Shown here piece by piece: positions 1 through 9,576 of a stretch of 64,000 nt of DNA. Both the position numbers and the translations under genes were made by a program. Positions within the stretch are counted from its first letter, which is position 1. Each line of letters starts with the position of its first letter. This stretch comes from Kiritimatiellota bacterium (GTDB lineage Bacteria > Verrucomicrobiota > Lentisphaeria > Oligosphaerales > JAADHN01): NCBI GenBank assembly GCA_013151865.1, contig JAADHN010000145.1, forward strand, positions 1-64,000, in the 5' to 3' direction. Under the pieces are notes generated by a model that saw nothing but the letters and a program-made list of their open reading frames with translations, was not told the DNA's origin and searched no databases.

Positions 1-2069
1 CCGCCGAGCAAAAGGATCGGACGGCGACGCGTCAGCGCCCGCCCGCCCCACGCCGCGGCCAGGACGCCGGCCAGGATCCCGGCCGCCGCACCGCCGGCCA
101 GCGTAACGGGGACCGCATGCAATTGGAGTGCGGGCAACTCCCCCACAATGCTCCGCCAGCGGGTATTCACACCCCAGATCAGCATCCGGGCGTACCCGAC
201 CCCCGCAGGCAGGCCGAGAATGCCGGAGACGAGCGCCAACGTCGCGGCTTCGATCAACAGCAGTCGTCGGACGGTTTTGGCTTGCCACCCCACGGCAAGG
301 AGGAGGCCCGTCTCTCGCGCACGGCGAGTGGCATTGAGGCGAACGGCCAATCCGGCAAACAGGGCGGCGGCGCCGATCAGGAACATGCTCATCCCCAGGA
401 ACAGTCCGCCGAAATCCGAAGATCCGTGCGCCGCGGCCAGGGCCTCGCGCCGGACCGGTCGGAACTGGAGTTGCAAGGCTGACCTGTTGAGTTCGTCCAG
501 GAAAGCGCCGACAAAGCGCTCGCGGGCGGTCACGGCGTTCGGCGCATTGCCGAAGTCCAGTACTGCCGTGGTGATCCAATCGGCAGCGGGACCGCCCGGA
601 CGCTCCCGTGTTCCGGGAGACCGCGGCTGCCAGAGGTTGCGCATGAAGGCCGCGGAGACAAAGGCCTTCGGGGTCGTCCGATACCGGCGCCAGTACGCCT
701 CGTCCGCGGGCCGAATTCGCCGGAGGTCCACCGGGAACGGCGGGTCCCAATCCGCCAAGGTCTCGGCGTCCGTGATGCCCCGGTACTGCGGAACCAGCGC
801 GGACGTTTGGAGAGGAGACGTCATGGGGAGGACGGCGCGCAAACGCAACACAGCGGTGCCGGCGTCCAGTCCGCCGTCATCGCGCATCGCAAAGTAACGC
901 AATCGGATACGATCTCCCGGTCCGGCCCGGAGTTCCCGGGCTGTCCATGCATTCAAAACGATTTCGTCCGGTTCGAGCGGGGCGTTCCAACGGCTGCCGT
1001 CCTCGAACGCGACCGGATCGAGGGGAGGGAACGAAGCCAGGGCGCCCAAGACCGAATACGGCACGGTGCGCCCCGATGCGTCTGCCCCCGCTTTGTCGCC
1101 GACTTTTTCGATGCTGTTGGCCAGGAAGAAAGAAGTCAGCATGACGCGGGCGTTGCTGCGCGACGCGGCCCGGTCCACCAGCCGTACGGCGGGTCCGGGC
1201 AGCACCAGTCGGCGGTTGTCGAGCCTGCAGCGTGCGCCGGGGTCCGGCGCCGAGAGGCGAAAGCCGTAGTCGGCCAGTGTTGCGGACTCCGCGAATGCGG
1301 CAGCCAGTGCCGAATCGGTCGCCGGGGCGTCGGCCTCGGCGCCGGGCGCCTGGGCCGCCAGGAGAATGTTCGCTTTACCCTCGGCCCGCACCTGCCGCCC
1401 AAGCCAAGCGCGGTCCACGAACAGGTTGGGTGGACCGTACTGGTCGTGTCGCAGGCTGAAGAAAGCGGGCCCGCCGGTGAGCACCGCACGGATAACGACC
1501 CGGAAAGAAATCTGGGTTGTATCCTGTTTACGGTGGGCGAAGAGACTCAGCGCCGGGGCCGCGGCCTCTTTGCCGACCGTGACGACGACGGCATCGCCGA
1601 CGCCTGCCCCGAGGGCGTCGGCAAGGGTTTTGCTCACTGCAGCCGACCGACCATCCAGCGCCGGACCGACGGCGGTGCCGAACCCCGAGCCGAAGATCTT
1701 CCAGAATTCCGGGCCGATCCCCAGAACCACGGCGCGGGCGGGGACGCCGAGTTCGCCCCCGGCCGCACGACGCGCGGTCCCGGCGGTGCGCAGGATCGCC
1801 GCGGGCGGGCCCACTGCCGAAACCGGCCACCGCTTCGAGGCCCCGAGGGCTTTCGCCAGCTCCTGACGGAACAGGTCTCGGTCTTCGAGTACAAACGCGA
1901 TGCGCCCGAGACGGCGGACGGCCAAGTCCCGCAACGTCCCCCGCAAGGAGTCTCCGACGCAGAGGGCCCCCGTGATGACCGCGGCGCCGAGGAACATACC
2001 CGCCGCCGCGGCCAGGTTGAGTCGGCGGTAATACCACAGGCTCCGGAGAACGAGTTGGAAACGAGTCAT
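1..2069 (-). CDS. FtsX-like ABC transporter permease (3' end outside window)
   Basis: The ORF track misses this gene because the frame has no stop before base 1. Translating the minus strand from ATG at 2069 gives MTRFQLVLRSLWYYRRLNLA, then one hydrophobic segment (GMFLGAAVITGALCVG), a periplasmic-type region of about 500 residues, and further membrane segments near the window edge (GLFLGMSMFLIGAAALFAGL and following). The RARETGLLLAVGW stretch next to a membrane segment is typical of the FtsX/MacB permease domain. About 690 codons are visible and the C-terminal membrane segments are missing. Such permeases normally pair with a LolD/MacB-type ATPase, which is not in the window, and act in lipoprotein or substrate export. 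The next gene upstream (FAD oxidoreductase) is 116 bp away in the same direction. The family is confident; the substrate is unknown. Confidence 0.85.
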   Translation of the reverse strand, partial: MTRFQLVLRSLWYYRRLNLAAAAGMFLGAAVITGALCVGDSLRGTLRDLAVRRLGRIAFVLEDRDLFRQELAKALGASKRWPVSAVGPPAAILRTAGTARRAAGGELGVPARAVVLGIGPEFWKIFGSGFGTAVGPALDGRSAAVSKTLADALGAGVGDAVVVTVGKEAAAPALSLFAHRKQDTTQISFRVVIRAVLTGGPAFFSLRHDQYGPPNLFVDRAWLGRQVRAEGKANILLAAQAPGAEADAPATDSALAAAFAESATLADYGFRLSAPDPGARCRLDNRRLVLPGPAVRLVDRAASRSNARVMLTSFFLANSIEKVGDKAGADASGRTVPYSVLGALASFPPLDPVAFEDGSRWNAPLEPDEIVLNAWTARELRAGPGDRIRLRYFAMRDDGGLDAGTAVLRLRAVLPMTSPLQTSALVPQYRGITDAETLADWDPPFPVDLRRIRPADEAYWRRYRTTPKAFVSAAFMRNLWQPRSPGTRERPGGPAADWITTAVLDFGNAPNAVTARERFVGAFLDELNRSALQLQFRPVRREALAAAHGSSDFGGLFLGMSMFLIGAAALFAGLAVRLNATRRARETGLLLAVGWQAKTVRRLLLIEAATLALVSGILGLPAGVGYARMLIWGVNTRWRSIVGELPALQLHAVPVTLAGGAAAGILAGVLAAAWGGRALTRRRPILLLG

Positions 2070-2185
2070 GGTTCCCGTCCTTGCCTGCCGCCTCGAGGCG
2101 CCGCGGCTTTATCCCGTCCCCCCCACCGATACCATACGTCCCACCGCGCCGGGCGCCACTGCACCGAACCACTCCGGCCGGAAGA

Positions 2186-3598
2186 TCAGGCCCGCTGCAG
2201 GATCCGATAGTTGGCCATCGAGACTCCGCTCAAGAGCGATCCCACAATCCCGAGGAACCCTTGGTCGGTACCGCAAACGAACAGGCCCTCGACCGGCGTC
2301 GAACCGTCCCGGATTTTGCGCGGCGAGCCGTACAGTGCACCGTTCACATGACCGGTGAAGCGATGAATGGTGCGAGGCGTCATGAGGTCCGTGAACACCG
2401 TGTGTGCACGCAGGCCGGGGACGAACCGTTCGAGAACGGTCATCTGTTCTTCGAGGGTTTCGCCCTTGGCCTCCCGGTAGGCCTCCGGCGCAAGTCCGAG
2501 CCAATACTCGGGATTGGCCAAGCTGGAGAGCCGGACAGTGGGCGTCGTGTCCGGCGACGCATGGCTTCCGGCGAAGTTCTCCGCAGCGCAGACCACCCCG
2601 CCCCCGCGGTCTACCGGCCCGCTCGGGCAGGCATAATGAAGCGCGGAGTTATCGCTCCAGAACAACGTCGACGGCGTGAATCCCAGCTCCGAAGCCGGAC
2701 GGTCCAGCCCAACGATCAGTTCGACCAGCGAGAGCCTGCCCCGGGGCCAAGTTCGGGCCTCGGGAGGCGCCGGCGCACACAGGGCCAGCGTCTCGACGTA
2801 TCCGGCGCAGGAAAGGACCGTTTCTGTCTCGATCCTGGCGCCGCTGTCCAAAGCCGCGGCGGCGATGCGTCCGTCCCTGACCTCGAGGCTGCGGACTCCG
2901 CAGCCGGTAATCAGTTCGCCGCCGCACTCCCGGAAGCGTGCGGCGAGCTGTTCGAGCACGGGGCGCATCCCGCCCGCCGGTCGTGAGAGGCCTTCGAGAA
3001 AGACACTGCGAAACAACACGCAGAACAGGGCGAAATCCATATCGTGTTCATCGGCGTTTCCGTAGAACATGATTGGGCAGAGAATCATGTCGATCAGACG
3101 CGGATCGCCGACGTGAGCGGCGCAAACGGCCCGCGTCGAGAGTCGCTCGGGAAACAGCGAGTAGGCGTCGAACCGAAGGATGGCGTCCACCAGTCGGCGG
3201 AATTCGGCGTGGCGTTTCGGAAACGCCTCGGCCACGGCCGCCTCGAAGACTTCGAACTCGTTGGTAAACTTCAATTCGACGTCCGGGAAGCGGATGGTCG
3301 AATACCGTTGCGGGCGCAGTTCGAGAAAATCGTAGGGCAATCGGAGCTGCCGGAGCAGTCGATTGAGCGGGGCGCGTTTTTCGCCCGGCGACGCGAAGTT
3401 GGTCATGGCGTGCAGGCCCGTATCCAGCAGATGGGGCCCCCGGCGAAAGAAAGAGTTCAAACCGCCGATCCGGGAATGCCGCTCGAGAATGCAGACATGT
3501 CGGTCGAAATGGGCGAGGCGAATCCCCGCCGCCAGGCCCGACAAGCCCGCACCGATGATGATCACGTCGTATTGTTCGTTGCGGGGGCCGGAGTTCAC
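2186..3598 (-). CDS. FAD-dependent oxidoreductase, phytoene desaturase/CrtISO-like
   Basis: This is a 470-residue flavoprotein. The N-terminus carries a dinucleotide-binding motif (DVIIIGAGLSGLAAGIRLA) followed by an ERHSRIGGLNS segment, as in the phytoene desaturase, carotenoid isomerase and retinol saturase family. The C-terminus has the second FAD contact (EGLFVCGTDQGFLGIVGSLL). The ORF track extends the frame to 4897, but that part is a shadow of the upstream genes. The chosen start is GTG 3598, whose GTGA overlaps the stop of the DUF4129-like gene, implying translational coupling. The substrate is not evident: no crtB or other carotenoid gene is nearby, so a general polyene or lipid desaturase or isomerase role is only inferred. 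Confidence 0.82.
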   Translation of the reverse strand: MNSGPRNEQYDVIIIGAGLSGLAAGIRLAHFDRHVCILERHSRIGGLNSFFRRGPHLLDTGLHAMTNFASPGEKRAPLNRLLRQLRLPYDFLELRPQRYSTIRFPDVELKFTNEFEVFEAAVAEAFPKRHAEFRRLVDAILRFDAYSLFPERLSTRAVCAAHVGDPRLIDMILCPIMFYGNADEHDMDFALFCVLFRSVFLEGLSRPAGGMRPVLEQLAARFRECGGELITGCGVRSLEVRDGRIAAAALDSGARIETETVLSCAGYVETLALCAPAPPEARTWPRGRLSLVELIVGLDRPASELGFTPSTLFWSDNSALHYACPSGPVDRGGGVVCAAENFAGSHASPDTTPTVRLSSLANPEYWLGLAPEAYREAKGETLEEQMTVLERFVPGLRAHTVFTDLMTPRTIHRFTGHVNGALYGSPRKIRDGSTPVEGLFVCGTDQGFLGIVGSLLSGVSMANYRILQRA

Positions 3599-4767
3599 TG
3601 CTTTCCTTCCTTCCCTGTTTCGGGGTCCCCCGGCAGGTCCGGCCCGCTGTTCGCGGCGCCCCCGAATTGCCGGGTGGTGTAATACGTTGCAACAGCCCGG
3701 CGCAACGTACGGAGTTCGCGACGCGTCTGCACCACGATTTCTTTTGGAGTGGGTTCCCCGCCGTATCGGATTCGGTCGAACACGGCGGCAACCCGGCGGA
3801 AAGAGCCGCCGAGGCCGCCGACACGGCAGGCGACGGATTCGAGGTACAGGTCGGCGGGCGTGCCCGGTCGACGCGGGAACCCATGCCAAGCCAGGAACTC
3901 GAAGAAATCGAGGAAGGCTGCCAAGAGCTGACCGCACGCGCCTTTCGCACCCGATGCGTGCGCCATGGCGGTCCGTTTGACCAAGTCTTCCGTTTCGCCG
4001 AGAACGGTTTCGGCGTCCAGGCCGGGCACGCGGGGCTGCCGGCGATCGAGAAGGGCGGCCAGCCTGCGCCAGAACACCAGGAAAACGACTGCACCGGCCA
4101 CCAGAAGGAAGAAGTCCCGGGGAGAGGCCGGGCCCGTTTGCGGCACTGTGCCGCTCGGGAAGCGCTCGCCGAAACCGCGTTCCGGATGCAAGAGCATGGT
4201 CAATAGGTACGCCACGAGCGCCACGGGCGGCAGGAGACCGGTCCCCCACGCCAAAACGGCGCCCAACCCGGCCAAGTCCGTGGGGTCGTCGCGGGTCCCG
4301 AGCCATTGATGCATCTGCAGGAACCCCAGCAAACCGGCGGTGTAGAGGGTCCCCCAGGCGCACCGGACCCACAGGGCCCCGCCGAGGCGATCGAGAAGCA
4401 ACGCGTTGGCGACCAGGGACAGCACGACGGCAACGGCCGTGAGGACGGGCGTCAGCGGAAAGGTCCCCAAAACGAACCCGAACAGCAGCACCCCCCAAAC
4501 TCCGCCCTTGAGGCAAAAAACCAGAAGCACGGCCAAAGCCAGGATTGCGGCAAGGATGCGTGCCGAGGGGAACTCGTCGAGTTCCGGCAGTTGCACTTCC
4601 CAACCGGTCGCTTTCACCGCCGCCCACAGCGCCGCCCCGGCCGCCAGGCTCCAGGCGGGCCCGGACCGACCGGCCGTGAGCGAGATCGCCAGGGGAACCA
4701 GCAACCAGAGCCCGGCATAAAGGGCTGCCTGCACCGCACGCAACACGGGGAAATGCCACGTATTCAT
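3595..4767 (-). CDS. Membrane protein with C-terminal DUF4129-like domain
   Basis: This 390-residue protein has an N-terminal half made of about six hydrophobic segments (for example AALYAGLWLLVPLAISLTA and ILAAILALAVLLVFCLKGGV), then one further segment (DFFLLVAGAVVFLVFW) before a soluble tail. The tail (TPADLYLESVA...FDRIRYGGEPTPKEIV) matches the pattern of DUF4129, found beside DUF58 and transglutaminase-like proteins. It overlaps the upstream DUF58 gene by 4 nt (ATGA) and the downstream oxidoreductase by 4 nt (GTGA), so the three are probably co-translated. In typical MoxR-DUF58-transglutaminase clusters the transglutaminase carries this tail; here no transglutaminase Cys-His-Asp core is seen. 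The function is unknown but probably lies at the cell envelope. Confidence 0.7.
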   Translation of the reverse strand: MNTWHFPVLRAVQAALYAGLWLLVPLAISLTAGRSGPAWSLAAGAALWAAVKATGWEVQLPELDEFPSARILAAILALAVLLVFCLKGGVWGVLLFGFVLGTFPLTPVLTAVAVVLSLVANALLLDRLGGALWVRCAWGTLYTAGLLGFLQMHQWLGTRDDPTDLAGLGAVLAWGTGLLPPVALVAYLLTMLLHPERGFGERFPSGTVPQTGPASPRDFFLLVAGAVVFLVFWRRLAALLDRRQPRVPGLDAETVLGETEDLVKRTAMAHASGAKGACGQLLAAFLDFFEFLAWHGFPRRPGTPADLYLESVACRVGGLGGSFRRVAAVFDRIRYGGEPTPKEIVVQTRRELRTLRRAVATYYTTRQFGGAANSGPDLPGDPETGKEGKQ

Positions 4768-6035
4768 GCGCTCCCCCCTTCCCGCCGGTCTCCGACAACG
4801 TCCGTCTCGACCACCTGGAACCCACAGCGGCGGTAAGCGGCCGCGATTTCATCGAACGGCGGCGCGTGGGAGTCCTGCTCCATGTGGCGCACGTCACGCC
4901 GCAGAAACTTCCGGTCGTCGAACAGCAGAGCGACGGGCGTAAGCGACCGCATCCGGCAGTCTCGGGCGAGGCGGCTCATGGCCTCCACCGAGACCGCGAG
5001 ACCGCCCAGGACGAACACGGCAGTGGACCCGAACGGCAACAAAGCGACCTGTCGGGAAGCGATGCCGGTGAAATCCGATTGACTCCAGAGCGGACGCAGG
5101 TTCACCATTTCGGTGAGGACCAATTGGAGATAGCGCGTTCCCGCCCCTTCGAGCGGATAGGAGCAGGACCCGCCGATGAAAACGGTCCGCATGACGTGTC
5201 CGCGCTCGACGGCCTCGGCCAGGATCGAGGCGGCCAAGCCCAACGCGGTCTCGTGGGTGGTGTGCGTGCCCAGCCCCCGGAGGGATACCCGTCGGAAATC
5301 CACCAACAGCGCTACGACGGTCGCCGCGTTGCCGTCGAACTCCTTCACGGTCAGCTCACCGTACCGCGCCGTGGCCTTCCAATGAATCGAGGACAACAAG
5401 TCCCCTGGGCAGTAGGCCCGCGGCCCGCGGAAATCGCCTGCGTACCCGGACAGGGAGATGACTTCCTCGCCGACGCGTCGCCAGAGCGGATGATGGAGGA
5501 ATGGGATGCGACGCTGCAGGCGCCCCGGAGTCGGATACACGCGCAGACGGGTCAGGACGGGCAGTTTTTTCCGGCGCACAAAGACCCCGAGCGGATCCTG
5601 TAGAGTCAAGGTCGCCGGGCCGATTTCATACTCGCCCCGGGGTTTGTTGATGCGGCAGACATACTCGAAACGGAACACTTTACGCGGCGGCACTACGCCG
5701 CCCAGCCGCATGGTTTCCTCGACCACCCCGCTGGGATAGACCGCGTCGCTCACCCAGGCATCGAGCAGGGGCGCCAGGGAATGGTTTCCCAACGCGACAT
5801 GAATCCGCAAGTCCTCGCCGCGCACGGCATGCGGCGAATGCCGGCGCCGGAGGCGAACCCCGGCGGCCGCGTGGAACAAGAGGAGCCCTTGAACCAACAG
5901 AAAAATCAACAGCACGCAACCCACGAAAAAAGCCGCGGGCGCCCCCTGCCAAAGCCCGTAGGTCATGAGACAACTGCCGGTGAAGGGGAGCACGTACCGG
6001 AGTTGGCAGTGGGCATTGTCTGCTGTGGATTGCAC
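4764..6035 (-). CDS. DUF58 domain-containing protein
   Basis: This 423-residue protein has two closely spaced N-terminal membrane segments (YVLPFTGSCLMTYGLW and AAFFVGCVLLIFLLVQGLLLF), then a region with the DUF58 signature (FRGPRAYCPGDLLSSIHWKA, VKEFDG). The C-terminal part resembles the degenerate von Willebrand A-like fold of this family (VALLVDFRR). DUF58 proteins usually work with MoxR AAA+ ATPases in envelope or chaperone functions. No MoxR gene is in the window. The start is GTG 6035, 19 bp after the uracil-DNA glycosylase stop; the ribosome site is weak. Its 3' end overlaps the DUF4129-like gene by 4 nt, so they form one operon. Confidence 0.85.
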   Translation of the reverse strand: MQSTADNAHCQLRYVLPFTGSCLMTYGLWQGAPAAFFVGCVLLIFLLVQGLLLFHAAAGVRLRRRHSPHAVRGEDLRIHVALGNHSLAPLLDAWVSDAVYPSGVVEETMRLGGVVPPRKVFRFEYVCRINKPRGEYEIGPATLTLQDPLGVFVRRKKLPVLTRLRVYPTPGRLQRRIPFLHHPLWRRVGEEVISLSGYAGDFRGPRAYCPGDLLSSIHWKATARYGELTVKEFDGNAATVVALLVDFRRVSLRGLGTHTTHETALGLAASILAEAVERGHVMRTVFIGGSCSYPLEGAGTRYLQLVLTEMVNLRPLWSQSDFTGIASRQVALLPFGSTAVFVLGGLAVSVEAMSRLARDCRMRSLTPVALLFDDRKFLRRDVRHMEQDSHAPPFDEIAAAYRRCGFQVVETDVVGDRREGGSA

Positions 6036-6054
6036 GACACGGGTCCCCCGCCGG

Positions 6055-6966
6055 TCACTGACCTTTCCGTTCCCGGGCGGCCCGACGGCTTGCCGCCGGG
6101 GCTTTGCCGAACTTGAGCATCACGGCTTGCAGGTCTTCCCAGGCGCCGCGTTTAAAGTGCGGACTTCGCAGCAGGAAGGCCGGGTGAAACGTGGGCATCA
6201 CGGGGATGCCACGGAACTCGCGCCACTGCCCGTGGCAATGCGTGATCCCCTTGGCGCCGAGCAGGAAATGCAGTGGAACGGCCCCGAGCAACACGATTAC
6301 TTTCGGTTGGACCAACGCGATTTGCCGGTACAGATAGGGCAGACAGGCCTCGGCTTCGGCCGGGTGCGGGTTCCGGTTGCCCGGCGGATGGCATTTGACG
6401 ATATTGGCGATGTACACGTCCTCGCGGCGGAACTGCATGGCCTCGATCATCCGGGTCAGCAACTGCCCGGCGGCCCCCACGAACGGTCGGCCTTGTCGGT
6501 CTTCGTCCACGCCCGGACCTTCGCCGATGAACATCAGGTCGGCGTCGCAGTCGCCTTCACCGAAGACCGTTCGGGTTCGCGCCCGGGCCAGCAGGCACTT
6601 CCGGCAGGCCGCGACGGCCGCTTCGAGCTGCTCCCAGGTCGCTTCCGAGACGGGGCCCCCGGCGAGCGTCGAGGCGGCCGGAGCGGCGTCCTCCCGTCGG
6701 GGTTGCGTCGCCGGGCCGCTCGATTCGGGTCGAAAACGACGCTCAGTCGGGCGCGGAGCGGGCCGCGGCGCGGGAGGTCGAGTCGGGGGCGCGTCGAAGA
6801 GCAGGGCAAGCGTGCGCTCGTCCAGGTCCAACGTACGCCGGCCCCGGTCGCGCTCGCCGCGCAACAGGTCGATCACGTCCGCCAATAACTGGGCATCCGG
6901 TTTTCGGGCCCGGTACGCCTCCCAGAGAGCGACCTTGTCGTCGTCGCCGGGCGTTTTTTTCAGCAT
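6055..6966 (-). CDS. Family 4 uracil-DNA glycosylase ([4Fe-4S] type)
   Basis: This 303-residue enzyme removes uracil from DNA to start base excision repair. The four iron-sulfur cysteines of family 4 enzymes are present: ACRKC (C121, C124), VKCHPPGNR (C192) and EACLPYL (C208). Motif A is [20 protein letters not shown] and the second catalytic motif is [10 protein letters not shown]. An N-terminal extension of about 105 residues includes a Pro/Arg-rich linker (residues 60-95), longer than in thermophile homologues. The ORF track starts at 7185, but ATG 6966 is preferred because AAAGGA sits 7-8 nt upstream and the family N-terminus fits. It leads the operon with DUF58, whose start lies 19 bp downstream. 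Confidence 0.92.
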   Translation of the reverse strand: MLKKTPGDDDKVALWEAYRARKPDAQLLADVIDLLRGERDRGRRTLDLDERTLALLFDAPPTRPPAPRPAPRPTERRFRPESSGPATQPRREDAAPAASTLAGGPVSEATWEQLEAAVAACRKCLLARARTRTVFGEGDCDADLMFIGEGPGVDEDRQGRPFVGAAGQLLTRMIEAMQFRREDVYIANIVKCHPPGNRNPHPAEAEACLPYLYRQIALVQPKVIVLLGAVPLHFLLGAKGITHCHGQWREFRGIPVMPTFHPAFLLRSPHFKRGAWEDLQAVMLKFGKAPAASRRAARERKGQ

Positions 6967-7293
6967 GACTCGGTCCTTTATGGGAGGGACGGCGGAGGGA
7001 ACATGCCGGCCAACTCCTCGAATGCGGTGGAGCCACGGGCGGGAAAAAGCCTGCGTGCGCTCGGCCTTGAAACGAACGTGTGCGGTGTCGGCGCAGGAAT
7101 ACACTACCCGCTGGTACGCCGGTTGGCGAGCAGTGGCCGAAACGATCCAGCGGCGGCTTTGGCGGTCTTTTGCGAAGCAGCACACAACGCGCGGGCGGAC
7201 GCGTTCCGTTCTCCCTCCCCTCCCTCACTCACGGGCGACGATGGTATGTCGCTTTCTGCTCTACGCGCGGGAAGAAGAGGAGGATTGACGCCG
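6967..7293. other. Intergenic region, no gene seen
   Basis: These 327 bp separate the glycosylase start from the stop of the upstream glycoside hydrolase. Several ORFs cross the stretch but none shows family motifs or a ribosome site. It probably holds the promoter of the glycosylase-DUF58 operon; I could not pick a convincing -35/-10 pair. Confidence 0.5.
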
Positions 7294-9576
7294 TCACCGT
7301 CCCGGCGCTGCCACTGCCAGGAGTTTGACGGCCGCGTCCCGTGAGATCTGCGGGGTCCGCAGTTCGAGACGTCCGGCGGCCGCGGTCGCGGTCCCTCCTC
7401 TGCGGACTGCGCCGGTGTAGGTGTCCCACCATTCGAGACGGTAGCGGCCGTCCGGGATGTCTCGAAGGACGACTCGGGTAGGCGGGACCGGCGGGGGCGT
7501 CTCGCCCTGGTTGTGCCGGAACCATGTATTGGCCCGGTTTTGCAGCCACAGGAACACTGTCGGGCCGTCCGGGACGGGAGCTTCGGCGGCCAACCCATAC
7601 ACTCGCAGGGCGGGCCGGTCCGGGACGAAGAAATTCCGCAGACGGAACTCGACGAACACCCAGTCTCTGCCCTCGTCGCTCACCGTAATGCGGTGTTTGC
7701 CGGCCGGGACGGGCACGGCGTAAAAGCCATCGTATTTGTGGAGTGTCTTGCCCCCGTCTTCATCATCGGGGAAGTCCCGGGTCAGGGCGACTTTTCCGTC
7801 CACTTCAACTCGGAGGTTCGCTCCACCGTAACCGGAGACGCCGGTGACGCGAACGACGAATTCACCCGGGATCGGGTAGTCCACGTCGAAGGTGACGGGG
7901 TTGTGGAGGTCGGCATGATTCTTCGTGCCGTGGAGCAGACGGGTCAGCCGCTCCCCATCCCGAACGCGCCCGTTGCGCGGGACGGTGAAACGACTGGGTT
8001 TGTTCCAAGGGGCGGCCGTCCATGTGGCGTGTTTCCCTGTCAGAAAGAGGGTGCCGGGTCGTTGTTTCGGCGGGGGCGCATCCCAGTCCACCCGAGCCTC
8101 TTTCAGGGGCCGGTACTCCACCCGGTTGAATGGAATGCCCTTTACGAAGTCGGCCACGGGGCGGAAATGATAGTACAGGTTCTGGGGGTCGACGTAATTG
8201 TCCCACCACCACAGCATGGATGTTCCCGCGGCCCCGGAAGCCACCGCGCTCCACAACCCGTTGTGGAGGTGGATGCCGTCGGTGTCGGCCCGGGTATTCT
8301 TTGCCTGCCAATCGGTGCCGAATTCACCGAAGTAATGGGGTTTTTCATACTTACGGGATTTTTCGATACAGACGTTGTGGACGTTTTCCGCCACGTCGAC
8401 GGCCCCGTACCGATGGCTCTGCACGTAATCCATTTCCGGCAGGCCGTCCACAGCAGGATCGCCGGGCGTACGCGCGAAACTGGTGGTGATCAGGTGATCC
8501 CACGGATCGATGTTCCGCAGATACCGCGCCATGTCCCGGTGCCAGACGGCCACCTCCCGGCTGCGGTACGTCTCGACGATGTCGACTTCGTTCCAGAACT
8601 CCCAGGCGAGGACGGCGGGGGTCCAGGCCCAGCGGGCCACGATGTAGCGAAGGCGACGCATGAAAAGCTTACGGGCCGCGGGATCGGTGAAGAAGTCTTC
8701 CGGTTTTTTCAACGGTCCGCCGTTGGCGGCGTTGTAGGGGCTCTCTTTCCAGCGGGCGTACATGGGCCGGATCCGGAGAGAATTGAACGACTCGATGCAG
8801 AACATGATCCGGATGCCCTCAGTGGCCGCCCGTTGCAGCACGGTATCCAGCCGCCAGGCTGCAGCCAGGTCGATCCGCCCCAAGCCGGCAGGGTCGTTCG
8901 TACCGCGCGCGGTGCGCTCGAGCGTGAAGCAATCGAACGGTCCGACCCAAATGCGGGCATAGTTCGCGCCGTTCGCGGCCAGTTTTTTCCAGTACCGGTC
9001 GTAATCGTACGTGCCGCCCTTTCCGGGCCAGCAAACGTTTTCACCCACGGCAAAGTACGGTTTTCCCGAATCGAACTCGAAATAGCGGGGGTTCGTTTTG
9101 GCGACCCGGACGAAACCGTCGGCGGCGGCCGGGAGCGCCCGGAACTCGACCTGCGGCGCCTGCACTTCGGTCTCGCCGTCCTGAAGGCGGATTCGGCAGC
9201 GATATTCTCCCGGGGTTCGCGGCAGGTAACGGATTCGCCAGTCGGCCGTTTGGGCCGGCGTGAGGACTTCCGTGCCGTCTTTGCGGCGGGAACGCACGAA
9301 GCCGCGGTAGAAGAAGCCGGGAACGCGTTCGCGACGACCGGACGGCGTGATGAACTCTGCTTCGAGCGCCACGTCGTCGGGATCGAACGGGTTCGTGTAA
9401 CGGGCGGACAGTTCCACTTCGATTTCCAGGAGCGACCAAGCCGGTACGGTCCGCTTGGGGATCCGCACGGAACGAATAGAAGGCGGGGCGTCGGTCCCGC
9501 GCAGGAGAGCGGCGCCGTGGGCGGGAGCCGCGGCGAGCAACGCCAAAACGACGGGGGACGTCAGGTCGCAAATCAT
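7294..9576 (-). CDS. Exported DUF5060 glycoside hydrolase (GH5-like TIM barrel)
   Basis: This is a 760-residue secreted enzyme. A signal peptide (SPVVLALLAAAPAHGA) precedes an immunoglobulin-like DUF5060 domain (about residues 35-150). A TIM-barrel glycosidase follows: NGANYARIWV, the acid/base motif AWEFWNEVD (Glu near 330) and a probable nucleophile motif HYFGEFGTD (Glu near 418). These fit clan GH-A. The C-terminal 230 residues look like a beta-sandwich carbohydrate-binding region plus an Ig-like tail (RVTGVSGYGGANLRVEVDG). Substrate is not readable from sequence; a beta-mannan, glucan or galactan is plausible. It stands apart from the polysaccharide cluster at 35-51 kb but may act with it. 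Confidence 0.85.
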   Translation of the reverse strand: MICDLTSPVVLALLAAAPAHGAALLRGTDAPPSIRSVRIPKRTVPAWSLLEIEVELSARYTNPFDPDDVALEAEFITPSGRRERVPGFFYRGFVRSRRKDGTEVLTPAQTADWRIRYLPRTPGEYRCRIRLQDGETEVQAPQVEFRALPAAADGFVRVAKTNPRYFEFDSGKPYFAVGENVCWPGKGGTYDYDRYWKKLAANGANYARIWVGPFDCFTLERTARGTNDPAGLGRIDLAAAWRLDTVLQRAATEGIRIMFCIESFNSLRIRPMYARWKESPYNAANGGPLKKPEDFFTDPAARKLFMRRLRYIVARWAWTPAVLAWEFWNEVDIVETYRSREVAVWHRDMARYLRNIDPWDHLITTSFARTPGDPAVDGLPEMDYVQSHRYGAVDVAENVHNVCIEKSRKYEKPHYFGEFGTDWQAKNTRADTDGIHLHNGLWSAVASGAAGTSMLWWWDNYVDPQNLYYHFRPVADFVKGIPFNRVEYRPLKEARVDWDAPPPKQRPGTLFLTGKHATWTAAPWNKPSRFTVPRNGRVRDGERLTRLLHGTKNHADLHNPVTFDVDYPIPGEFVVRVTGVSGYGGANLRVEVDGKVALTRDFPDDEDGGKTLHKYDGFYAVPVPAGKHRITVSDEGRDWVFVEFRLRNFFVPDRPALRVYGLAAEAPVPDGPTVFLWLQNRANTWFRHNQGETPPPVPPTRVVLRDIPDGRYRLEWWDTYTGAVRRGGTATAAAGRLELRTPQISRDAAVKLLAVAAPGR

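Noticed and set aside
3599-4897. N-terminal extension of the FAD oxidoreductase ORF
   Set aside because: It overlaps two well-supported genes in other frames, and the GTG at 3598 gives the exact family start.
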